Source: a virus
Virus record (IMG/VR): IMGVR_UViG_3300006104_000938
Coordinates: 1-23,686 of that record
DNA length: 23,686 nt
Direction: 5' to 3' (one strand)
The position numbers were made by a program, and so were the translations under genes. Below, piece after piece: positions 13,230 to 20,607 of this stretch; positions within the stretch are counted from its first letter, which is position 1, and each line of letters starts with the position of its first letter. Below the pieces are notes generated by a model. That model did no database searches and had not been told where the DNA came from. It was given only the letters and a program-made list of their open reading frames with translations.

Positions 13230-14174
13230 TATTGTGTTGACGTCTTCTTCTCTATTACGAAGATAATTATCAAAATGTCTTTCCAAATCTGGCTTATTAC
13301 CAGCAAATTCAACTACGCCATGGCTATTCTTTATGATGTCAAGAAGAGGATTAAACTCATGCATCATGAACATATCCCATCTTGAAATATATCCACGATT
13401 GCCTTTACGGCCATGGAACATATGTTCAATAGTACCAGGTACATAACCAATCTTAAAATTGATAGCCTTAGTAGCTCGTACTTGCCATGCTTGTAATAGC
13501 TGCTTATAGCTATCATGGGCTACCTTTGGAATGCTTCTTTCCCAAGATCCAACTAAACACAGAGCCATATGATGGTCACCAGAACCCATGGCGGCAAACT
13601 CAATAAGTCCACCAACCGCATCTAGAGCTTCTCTTCTCCAGGCCCATGCATAACCAGGATGTGGGTAATCATATGGTCCGCTATTAAATTTCCAGAAGTT
13701 TGCTCCCTCAGGAACTACAGGAAGTCCAGCATGGAATATAGAAGCAAAGCTTTTATGAACTTGCATATGAGCATCTGCAGGACCAAGATCATATGCATAT
13801 GACCAAGGTTGAACTACTGGATAAATTTGTAAGGCATTAAGAGTATCCAAGGCCCATGTATCTTTTCTGAAAAGGATATCTGCATCTAAGAATGCAATGT
13901 ACTTGGCATCATCTGGAAGACGTGTTAAGCCAAGGTTTAAAAGATTTTCTTTATTCCACACTAATGTTTTAGCTCTTACACCAAGATGATTAACACCAAG
14001 TTCAGTAAGATATTCTAGATCGTGTGGTCGATCTCCAAAAGCGCATTCTACTAAAGTAATGCTTACACCAGCTTTTAACCAACTTTTAATAGCAATATCT
14101 GCTAAAGCAATTCTTGATTTCCACATAATAGGATTTGAAATGCAAGTAACAACATGAAGATCCGAAGGTTGCAT
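13224..14174 (-). CDS. GT-A glycosyltransferase (minus strand)
   Basis: A 316-aa GT-A protein and the only gene on the minus strand. It has FLDADI (95-100) as the DxD motif (Asp97, Asp99), then GYAWAWRREALDAVGG (174-189) and GSGDHHMA (197-204), the acceptor-side block of the galactosyltransferase-like GT2/GT7 group. It should transfer a sugar from a UDP-type donor. It has no signal or membrane segment. It lies apart from the 5' sugar cassette and in opposite orientation, which suggests separate acquisition or separate regulation. Its promoter must lie in 14175-14281; I see no consensus sigma70 site on that strand, only weak candidates. A weak GAGATC site precedes the ATG. Confidence 0.85.
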   Translation of the reverse strand: MQPSDLHVVTCISNPIMWKSRIALADIAIKSWLKAGVSITLVECAFGDRPHDLEYLTELGVNHLGVRAKTLVWNKENLLNLGLTRLPDDAKYIAFLDADILFRKDTWALDTLNALQIYPVVQPWSYAYDLGPADAHMQVHKSFASIFHAGLPVVPEGANFWKFNSGPYDYPHPGYAWAWRREALDAVGGLIEFAAMGSGDHHMALCLVGSWERSIPKVAHDSYKQLLQAWQVRATKAINFKIGYVPGTIEHMFHGRKGNRGYISRWDMFMMHEFNPLLDIIKNSHGVVEFAGNKPDLERHFDNYLRNREEDVNTIT

Positions 14175-14238
14175 AATGATCTCATATATTAAAAGGTTAA
14201 TGATCGTATAAGTATTTACGGATTTACAAAATTAACTA

Positions 14239-14267
14239 TTGACATTTTTATATAAATTTTGTATTAT
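14239..14267 (+). promoter_or_regulatory. sigma70 promoter (gene at 14282)
   Basis: TTGACA at 14239-14244, 17-base spacer, TATTAT at 14262-14267 (one mismatch to the -10). Predicted start near 14274. That leaves only about 8 bases before ATG 14282, or about 20 bases with a GGAGG site before an AUU codon at 14294. It lies in the 107-base divergent gap after the minus-strand gene. Confidence 0.72.
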
Positions 14268-14281
14268 AGTTTTATAACATT

Positions 14282-14824
14282 ATGGAGGCTACCATTAATA
14301 TTTTCTATATTGACCGCGATCCTACACAAGCTGCTCAATGGATGGTTGATAAGCATGTTGTAAAAATGATTCTAGAATCTGCACAGCTTCTGTGTACAGC
14401 TCATCGTGTACTTGACGGGGATGAGTATATTGATCTATCTCCTGCAGGTCGTCGTATCAAGCGCTGGCGTCTTAATGATGCTCGTGATGAAATTATGTAT
14501 TATGCTACACATATCAATCATCCATCTGCAGTATGGATTCGTCAGTCTGTATCCAACTATCAGTGGCTTGTCGATCATTTCTTTGCTCTTAATCAAGAAT
14601 ATACATACCGATATGGTAAAACTCATAAGTGCTATGAGCTAGGTTATTATATGCAGTCACCTCCTTTCAATCTTAAGGAATGGGATTTTACTGAACCGCC
14701 TCCTGCAATGGCTCCTGAATATATTGTTTCTAAGGATGCTGTTGAGAACTATCGTAACTATTACAAGGTCGGTAAGGCCCGTATGCACTCATGGAAGATG
14801 CGTGAACCACCGCCGTGGATCTAA
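14282..14824 (+). CDS. conserved phage protein, INIFYxDxDP family, unknown function
   Basis: A 180-aa protein with NIFYIDRDPTQAAQW, then DKHVVKMILESAQLLCTAHR, NHPSAVWIRQS, EYTYRYGKTHKC and YRNYYKVGKARMHSW. I recognise this layout from a family common in T4-like and other phages, with no established role. The start is doubtful: homologues as I recall them begin at MNIF, which corresponds to ATT 14294 here, and a perfect GGAGG (14284-14288) sits 5 bases before that codon while nothing precedes ATG 14282. The true start may therefore be an AUU. The gene is under its own sigma70 promoter and is followed by a late promoter/hairpin, making it a one-gene early unit. Confidence 0.85.
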   Translation: MEATINIFYIDRDPTQAAQWMVDKHVVKMILESAQLLCTAHRVLDGDEYIDLSPAGRRIKRWRLNDARDEIMYYATHINHPSAVWIRQSVSNYQWLVDHFFALNQEYTYRYGKTHKCYELGYYMQSPPFNLKEWDFTEPPPAMAPEYIVSKDAVENYRNYYKVGKARMHSWKMREPPPWI

Positions 14825-14827
14825 TAA

Positions 14828-14852
14828 TATAAATATCCGAAAGAGGATATTT
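14828..14852 (+). promoter_or_regulatory. late promoter overlapping a ribosome-site hairpin
   Basis: TATAAATA at 14828-14835. AAATATCC (14831-14838) is the exact reverse complement of GGATATTT (14845-14852), with a GAAAGA loop; the Shine-Dalgarno AAGAGGA (14841-14847) lies half in the loop and half in the right arm. Predicted start near 14841, so late RNA lacks the left arm and leaves the site free, while RNA read through from the early promoter at 14239 can fold it. Confidence 0.8.
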
Positions 14853-14854
14853 TC

Positions 14855-15922
14855 ATGGCTAAATCTACTCAAGAATTTAAGGCTTTCGGTGAACAGCTCA
14901 ATAAATTACTGAAGCCATATAATTATAAAGTAGCAGATACTTCTCCAGCTGGTAAGCCTGGAAAGAATAATACTAGAGAATTTAGACTTCAGCTAATTGA
15001 TAAGCAAAGAAATACTTCAAAGGACTTAATTGATAAGTTTTCAGGTGTTTTAAAGAAAGCTTATCCAAAAGGACGAGTTCAATTCAATAAGCTTTCACCA
15101 AATAGTTCAAAGTTTTCTAGCTATACTTTAGAATTAGATTCAACAAAAATGGATTTAGTTATAGCTCAAGGCGCCAATAAGGGTGAAAAGTTTGAGCAGA
15201 TAATGGTTGATGCATATCAAAAAGCATTTTCCAAAAGCAGATTTGATCCAAAAATGGCTCAATTAATAGAATTAATGAATTCAGAAAATAAAGATTTTGC
15301 ATCAACAGAAATTATACGCGTTGAGCAGCGTAAAGGCTCTACTGCTAAACAAGGTATACCTTTAGAAAGATTAGGTGAAGTTATTGGTGATATCATATTA
15401 ACAGATAGCACAAATAAAAGATGGTATGTATCTCTAAAGAATAAAGATGGTGCTACTATTGCTAATGGTTTACCAGGTGGATCTACTATTTTTAATAATG
15501 AAGGGACCCTTGATCCACAATCAAAGGGTTCACAATTTTTATTAATGTTTGGTGTAGACTTAAACCGAGTACAAGCTGGATTTGATTTAAGAAATAAAAT
15601 TACTACACCTAGATTAGGACTTCCAGGAAGCAATGGTATTCCTTCAGACACTTCTAAAATTAAAGAACTCTTTAAACAAATTTGGGGAATGAACTATTTT
15701 TACGTTAGAGAAAAGACTAATGGTTGGGAAGTCCATTGGATAGATTCAAATTACTTAAATAAATTAACATCTGGAATTAAAGTTACAAATATTAGATATC
15801 CTGGAATAAACACAAAAACTATTACAATAGAATGCGAAAATAGTACAAAAAAATATATGATAGAAGTCCGCAATACAAAAGGCGGCGAATATCCAAATGA
15901 TATTAAGGTTAGATTACGATAA
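14855..15922 (+). CDS. late phage protein, possible PD-(D/E)XK fold
   Basis: A 355-aa soluble protein under a late promoter. In the middle, GEKFEQIMVDA (110-120) is followed by GDIILTD (178-184) and RWYVSLKNKDG (189-199). An acidic residue on one strand and an SLK on the next is the layout of PD-(D/E)XK nucleases (Asp179, Ser193-x-Lys195), with Glu111 as a possible third residue. The usual Glu or Asp before the Lys is Ser here, so activity is uncertain. The C-terminal 90 residues look like a separate beta-rich domain (WEVHWIDSNY, NIRYPGI). Role in packaging, head processing or DNA handling is inference. Its stop lies in the next late promoter-like sequence. Confidence 0.72.
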   Translation: MAKSTQEFKAFGEQLNKLLKPYNYKVADTSPAGKPGKNNTREFRLQLIDKQRNTSKDLIDKFSGVLKKAYPKGRVQFNKLSPNSSKFSSYTLELDSTKMDLVIAQGANKGEKFEQIMVDAYQKAFSKSRFDPKMAQLIELMNSENKDFASTEIIRVEQRKGSTAKQGIPLERLGEVIGDIILTDSTNKRWYVSLKNKDGATIANGLPGGSTIFNNEGTLDPQSKGSQFLLMFGVDLNRVQAGFDLRNKITTPRLGLPGSNGIPSDTSKIKELFKQIWGMNYFYVREKTNGWEVHWIDSNYLNKLTSGIKVTNIRYPGINTKTITIECENSTKKYMIEVRNTKGGEYPNDIKVRLR

Positions 15923-15943
15923 ATAACTATATATTAATTTGGA
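15892..15943 (+). promoter_or_regulatory. late promoter-like site with a weak masking stem
   Basis: GATAAATA at 15918-15925 differs from the late consensus by one base. TCCAAAT (15892-15898) can pair with ATTTGGA (15937-15943), which covers most of the TTTGGAG ribosome site of the gene at 15951. Predicted start near 15931 lies between the arms. A 7-bp stem with a 38-base loop is weak, so this is a lower-confidence case of the pattern. Confidence 0.5.
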
Positions 15944-15950
15944 GCTTATA

Positions 15951-17117
15951 ATGGAAAGACTATATCTAGCGGAATCTATGGAATCCAATGAGGATAAGCT
16001 TACACATCTAGAACACGCAGAAGATCATGTAATTAATTCAGGCGGTGAAGGTTTTACTCACGCCTATAATAATCTTATGGATGTTCATAATAAGCTTTCT
16101 GGAAAAAATAATGATACTCGGGTAACCATGAAATATGATGGTTCACCTTCTGTAGTCTTTGGTCATCATCCAGAGAATGGTAAATTCTTTGTAGCTTCAA
16201 AGTCAGCTTTTAATAAGAATCCAAAAATCAATTATACACCTGAAGATGTAGAAGCTAACCATGGCCATGCACCTGGATTAGTTAAGAAACTTAAGGCAGC
16301 CCTTGAGCATCTTCCTAAAGTTACTCCTAAACAAGGAGTCTATCAAGGTGATATTATGCATACACCTGATGATGTAAAGTATAATAAAGGTAAGGTTTCA
16401 TTTACACCCAATACCATTGAATATTCTACAGATGCAAATTCAAAAGAAGGACATAAAGCTTTAAACTCTAAGATTGGTGTAGTACCACATACTGCTTATC
16501 GTGGTGGTCCAAGTCTTGAAGATATGAAAGCTGAATATGCACCAGATATGAAAGACTTTAATGAGCATCCAGATGTACATGTAATTTCTTCTCATCATGA
16601 CTTAAAGAAAGTCAAATATTCACCAAGACAACAATCACAATTTAAGAAACATTTAGAGGCAGCATCTGATGTATTTTCTAGAACTCACCCTGATGCCCAT
16701 GCTGCTATTGAGCCTCATAGGCTTTTACTTAAAACATACATCAATAGCACAGTCCGTAAAGGTACGACACCAGATCACGAAGGCTTCAAAGGCTTTTTAG
16801 CAGATCAGCGAGATAAAAGTGTTGCAAGTGTAAAGACTCCTAAAGCACAAGATGCTAAACGTGAAATGTATAATTCTAAAATTATGGATGTTGAACACAA
16901 TAAAAATCATTTCAACAATGTTCTTGCAATACATCATCATCTACAAAAAGCAAAAGATGTATTAACCAATGCTCTATCATCTCATTCAACATTTGAAAAT
17001 CATATAAAAGGTAAGAAGACGAAGCCTGAAGGTTTTGTTGTTGTAAGAAATAATAGACCCACCAAATTCGTCGATCGTGCAGAATTCTCACGAGCAAACT
17101 TTGAACCCAGAGGATAG
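15951..17117 (+). CDS. KxDG ligase/nucleotidyltransferase-like protein (DUF6267-like)
   Basis: A 388-aa histidine-rich protein. KYDG (61-64) with SPSVVFG after it matches motif I (KxDG) of ATP-dependent ligases and capping enzymes, where the Lys carries AMP. YQGDIM (131-136) fits motif III, FTPNTIEY (151-158) a middle motif, and EGFVVV (about 360-365) the EGxV motif IV, followed by a lysine at about 372. Phage proteins like this are grouped, as I recall, as DUF6267. It may ligate RNA or modify another end, but activity has not been shown for this type to my knowledge. The frame is open further upstream, to a TTG at 15939, but that codon is the first part of the TTGGAG ribosome site, so ATG 15951 is the start. 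The fibre gene follows after 3 bases. Confidence 0.75.
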   Translation: MERLYLAESMESNEDKLTHLEHAEDHVINSGGEGFTHAYNNLMDVHNKLSGKNNDTRVTMKYDGSPSVVFGHHPENGKFFVASKSAFNKNPKINYTPEDVEANHGHAPGLVKKLKAALEHLPKVTPKQGVYQGDIMHTPDDVKYNKGKVSFTPNTIEYSTDANSKEGHKALNSKIGVVPHTAYRGGPSLEDMKAEYAPDMKDFNEHPDVHVISSHHDLKKVKYSPRQQSQFKKHLEAASDVFSRTHPDAHAAIEPHRLLLKTYINSTVRKGTTPDHEGFKGFLADQRDKSVASVKTPKAQDAKREMYNSKIMDVEHNKNHFNNVLAIHHHLQKAKDVLTNALSSHSTFENHIKGKKTKPEGFVVVRNNRPTKFVDRAEFSRANFEPRG

Positions 17118-17120
17118 TTT

Positions 17121-19310
17121 ATGGCACAGTTTACACTTTCAAATAATGCTTTTATAGCATCTAATAAAAGTATTTTTGATGTAAATATGATTGCATCTGA
17201 AGATGGTAATGTTATTTCAAACACTAATCCTCTTCCAATTAATCTTGTAGCTGGTGGAACAGTTTCTATTTCTGGCCCAATTAGTGTTACTGTCGGCAAT
17301 GTTGGAATAATTCACAGCAATGGTACGCCTATTACAAATGCTGCACCATTAGATGTTAAACCAATTGCAAATAGTTCTGTATATGTAAACGGTGGAAATA
17401 TTAATATTGGGAATTATCCACTTACACAGAATGTTTCATTTAGTAATCAGTCTGTTACAGTTGCTAATGGTTATATTAGTGTCAATAATCTTCCTGGAAC
17501 ACAAAACGTTTCATTCTCTAATCAATCAGTTACTATTTCTTCAGGAACAGTAAGTGTAAATAATCTTCCAACTACTCAGAATGTTTCATTCTCTAATCAA
17601 ACAATAACTGTTTCTGGTGGAACTTTAAATGTTAGCAATTTCCCAGTTACACAAAATGTTTCATTCTCTAATCAAACAATAACTGTTTCTGGTGGAACTT
17701 TAAATGTTAGCAATTTTACAGTTACACAAAATGTATCTTTTGCTAATCAGTCAGTAACAGTTTCTGGAAATATTGCTGGAATTACAAATACTGTTACTGT
17801 ATCAGTAAATAATTTTCCAACGACTCAAAATGTAAATGTAACATTTCCAACCACGCAAAATGTAGCTTTCTCTAATCAATCCATTACAGTTTCTGGTGGA
17901 AATATTAATATTGGCAATTATCCAGTTACACAGAATGTTTCTTTTTCTAATCAATCAGTGACAATTTCTTCTGGTACTATATCAGTAAATAGTTTTCCAG
18001 CTACACAGAATGTTCAAGTTCTTTCAAATACTAGCAACTATGTATATACACAATTTGCTCCAACTTGGTCATTAGATGCACTTAGTAAAGTTAGAACTTC
18101 AACTACATTAAATCAAAATTGGTATGTTCCAGTTATTGATGATGACACAAATTTTAGATGGTCACAAACACTGGCGGGCACTGCTGCAAATAGTACTTTT
18201 GTTTCTAATACAAATGAAATTATTTTACAAAGTGGACTGAGTGCAATTGGATCTGTGGCAAGACAAACTTATGAAAAATTTAAGATTATTCCAGGAACAT
18301 CACATACAGTTTATACTACAGTAAACTTTACAGCTAATACTACAGAATCTGGTGTTACTCGCCGTACTGGAATGTTTAGTAATACAAATGGAATATTTTG
18401 GGAACAAGGTGGTGTTTCTGCAAATACATTAGCCGTCGTTGTAAGAAGAAGACAAGCAAATGGTAATGTTATCGAAGATAGAACTTATGCAAATGCATTT
18501 AGTGTTGATAAATTAGATGGTACAGGACCATCTGGATTTAATATTTTCAGTGCAGGATTAAACAAATATTATACTTTTTGGTTTGACTTTATTGGCGGTA
18601 GAACGGGACGTATTCGTTTTGGTATGGGTACTCCACTTGGTCCACAAATTTGCCATGTTCAAAGTTATACTGGTACTGTTAATACTACATTTATTACAAA
18701 TAATTCTTTGCCATTGCGCCGTGAAATCTTTAATTCATCTTCGCAAACATCAACACCAACATTTGGAATGTCTGGTATTTCTTTTCAATCAGAAGCTCCA
18801 GCAGTATTTAATCCTTCACCAACCACAGCATATAATATTACACCATATACTCCAAATACTACATTGACACCAATTCTATCTATCGGTCTTCGTTCTGGAG
18901 AACCATATGTATTCAGTGATATATCTCCAGAACAACTTTTATTAGCTGATATTAATAACCAAGGAAAAAATAGTAGTCCCGGAACATTCTTATATGTACT
19001 TTTGTATAATGCAAATGTAAATGGTATTCCAGTATATTCTAATACAACTATTAGTGCAAATTGTGGTAGATCTTCTCAATATTGGGCCTGGCCAAATACA
19101 GCTACTGTATCAGGAGGTCTTCAAATATTCTCAGGCATTACTCAATCTGGAACTGGAGCATCTTCATTTCAAGCTTTGCCAACAACATATAATCTAGGAT
19201 CAGATATAAATGGAAATCCGGCAACATTAACTTTAGCAGTACAGCAAGTAGCTGCTGGAGGTTCAGCGGCAGGATTAGTAGCAACATGGAATATAATTGA
19301 ACAATTATAA
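17121..19310 (+). CDS. repeat-rich tail fibre/virion surface-type protein
   Basis: A 729-aa beta-rich protein. Residues about 92-300 hold about eight copies of a roughly 25-residue unit built on TQNVSFSNQSVTV and VNNLPT, two of which are almost identical in DNA. The following domain (about 310-560) contains GVTRRTGMFSNTNGIFWEQG, DGTGPSGFNIF and a FDFIGGRTGRIRFGMG strand pattern that I recognise from phage fibre-like structural proteins; a lectin-type jelly-roll is possible. The last 160 residues are a further beta-rich domain. The layout suggests an elongated stem with a host- or glycan-facing head. It starts after an AGAGGAT site and ends in a late promoter. Confidence 0.75.
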   Translation: MAQFTLSNNAFIASNKSIFDVNMIASEDGNVISNTNPLPINLVAGGTVSISGPISVTVGNVGIIHSNGTPITNAAPLDVKPIANSSVYVNGGNINIGNYPLTQNVSFSNQSVTVANGYISVNNLPGTQNVSFSNQSVTISSGTVSVNNLPTTQNVSFSNQTITVSGGTLNVSNFPVTQNVSFSNQTITVSGGTLNVSNFTVTQNVSFANQSVTVSGNIAGITNTVTVSVNNFPTTQNVNVTFPTTQNVAFSNQSITVSGGNINIGNYPVTQNVSFSNQSVTISSGTISVNSFPATQNVQVLSNTSNYVYTQFAPTWSLDALSKVRTSTTLNQNWYVPVIDDDTNFRWSQTLAGTAANSTFVSNTNEIILQSGLSAIGSVARQTYEKFKIIPGTSHTVYTTVNFTANTTESGVTRRTGMFSNTNGIFWEQGGVSANTLAVVVRRRQANGNVIEDRTYANAFSVDKLDGTGPSGFNIFSAGLNKYYTFWFDFIGGRTGRIRFGMGTPLGPQICHVQSYTGTVNTTFITNNSLPLRREIFNSSSQTSTPTFGMSGISFQSEAPAVFNPSPTTAYNITPYTPNTTLTPILSIGLRSGEPYVFSDISPEQLLLADINNQGKNSSPGTFLYVLLYNANVNGIPVYSNTTISANCGRSSQYWAWPNTATVSGGLQIFSGITQSGTGASSFQALPTTYNLGSDINGNPATLTLAVQQVAAGGSAAGLVATWNIIEQL
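17394..18020 (+). repeat. tandem ~75-bp coding repeats in the fibre-like gene
   Basis: About eight in-frame units of roughly 25 codons (TQNVSFSNQ...). The units starting at 17581 and 17656 are exactly 75 bases apart and identical over about 60 bases, so a recent duplication is likely. Units near 17750-17850 are irregular, including a short TQNVNVTFPT unit. Such repeats can change stem length by recombination. Confidence 0.85.
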
Positions 19311-19344
19311 ATATAGTATGAATTAATCTTAGGAATATTCCATG
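19285..19344 (+). promoter_or_regulatory. late promoter within an inverted repeat covering a start codon
   Basis: TATAAATA at 19306-19313 overlaps the fibre gene stop; predicted start near 19319. CATGGAATAT (19285-19294) is the exact reverse complement of ATATTCCATG (19335-19344), whose last three bases are the start codon of the next gene. GGAATATTCC (19332-19341) is also self-complementary. Read-through RNA could hide the start; late RNA lacks the left arm. Confidence 0.7.
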
Positions 19345-20607
19345 GGCAGCTTAGTAGATCGTATCAAAATAAAACTACAGTTATCTAAAGGTGGAAAGAA
19401 GTCCATGTTAGGTTCTGAGTTAGATGATATTGAAATTAATCCATTTACTCGTGGAATTAAAGAAGAAGCTCAGCCTAAAGAAAAACATACTGTATTCACA
19501 TTTGGTAGATTTAATCCTCCACATGCTGGTCATGAAAAATTAATCAATAAAGTAAAAGACGTTGCTGCTCAACATGGAGCAGATCATATGATTTTTACTT
19601 CTCATTCACATGATAGATCTAAAAATCCACTTCCGCATGATGAGAAAGTTGGATTTATGAAGAAGATTTTTCCTAATACAAATATTCATGATAGTTCAGA
19701 ACATCCAATAAAGACTGCTTTAGATGCTGTTAAGCATTTAAGTAGAACTGGTACAACACATGCTACATTTGTTGTTGGTCAAGATCGTGTAGATGAATTC
19801 CATAATCTACTTCACAAATATAATAAGCACCCATCTGATCCTGATTTTGATCCTAATAAGCATTATCATATTCCACATCTTAATGTAATCTCAGCTGGAC
19901 AAAGAGATCCTGATGCTGAAGACGTTACAGGCGCATCTGCTTCAAAGCAACGTGAGCATGCACAAAATAATAATTTTAAAGGCTTCCATGGTAATATGCC
20001 AGCAGGAACTTCACATGAAGATTCACGAGCTTTATTCCATGCTGTCCGTCATCATATGGGTATTCATGAAGCTTTTGTTCATTATGCACCAGCTACAACA
20101 AAAGTTAAAAGCGGTCTTTCGCCTGAAGCAGAACAACGTACTAAAGACTTTGCTGCTAAAGCTAAAGCAGATATTCAAGCTGCCCGCCGTGAAGATCAAC
20201 ATGGACGTAGAACTGCTAAGCCAGTTAAATATGATGTAAAGCCAACTAAAACGCCAGTTGCTCCAAAGTATATGCCAGCAAGTATGGCACAAAATCCATA
20301 TGAAGAGCGTCAGTTTATAATTCGTTATAAGCGTGATAACATGGCTCCAGGTAAAAAGGCTTTTGATATTGGCTGTGATAAAGATCTTAATGATAAAGAT
20401 GTTGATAATCAATTACCGCGTCGTCAAGGAATTAAACGCTTTAAAACGTTTGTTGAAGATGGGTATGATCCAGGTTCATCTATTACTATGCAAGGATCAC
20501 AACAAGATCTTGGACCAAATGTACCTACAGTGAGAAAATTAAAAGGCCCTGTGTCATTAATGTTAAACCGTAGTAATGGTAAACCAGAGAAGGTAGGAAA
20601 TGCCTAA
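19342..20607 (+). CDS. cytidylyltransferase-like nucleotidyltransferase
   Basis: A 421-aa protein. FGRFNPPHAGHEKL (54-67) contains the HxGH active-site motif (His61-Ala-Gly-His64) of the HIGH nucleotidyltransferase superfamily, and GASASKQREHA (197-207) sits where the family carries its second, ISSTxIR-type motif. Such enzymes join CMP or AMP to a phosphorylated small molecule (glycerol-P, choline-P, heptose-P, pantetheine-P). Residues 240-421 are a charged, disordered-looking tail unlike cellular enzymes, perhaps for virion or partner binding. The start is fixed by TTAGGAA before ATG. It overlaps the next gene by 8 bases. Late expression suggests a role in virion modification or host metabolite use; the substrate is unknown. 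Confidence 0.8.
   Translation: MGSLVDRIKIKLQLSKGGKKSMLGSELDDIEINPFTRGIKEEAQPKEKHTVFTFGRFNPPHAGHEKLINKVKDVAAQHGADHMIFTSHSHDRSKNPLPHDEKVGFMKKIFPNTNIHDSSEHPIKTALDAVKHLSRTGTTHATFVVGQDRVDEFHNLLHKYNKHPSDPDFDPNKHYHIPHLNVISAGQRDPDAEDVTGASASKQREHAQNNNFKGFHGNMPAGTSHEDSRALFHAVRHHMGIHEAFVHYAPATTKVKSGLSPEAEQRTKDFAAKAKADIQAARREDQHGRRTAKPVKYDVKPTKTPVAPKYMPASMAQNPYEERQFIIRYKRDNMAPGKKAFDIGCDKDLNDKDVDNQLPRRQGIKRFKTFVEDGYDPGSSITMQGSQQDLGPNVPTVRKLKGPVSLMLNRSNGKPEKVGNA

Noticed and set aside
14186-14301. ATATTAA/TTAATAT pairing across the promoter at 14239.
   Set aside because: Seven A-U pairs over a 100-base gap; expected by chance in such AT-rich DNA.
15939-15950. An in-frame TTG start for the ligase-like gene at 15939.
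   Set aside because: The bases are the TTGGAG ribosome site of ATG 15951.
17075-17093. Palindromic TCGTG...AGAATTCT...CACGA near the end of the ligase-like gene.
   Set aside because: Imperfect, short, inside coding sequence and not linked to a promoter or ribosome site.
17394-18020. Regular repeats as a CRISPR array.
   Set aside because: Repeats are in frame, encode similar peptides, have no unique spacers and lie within one long gene.
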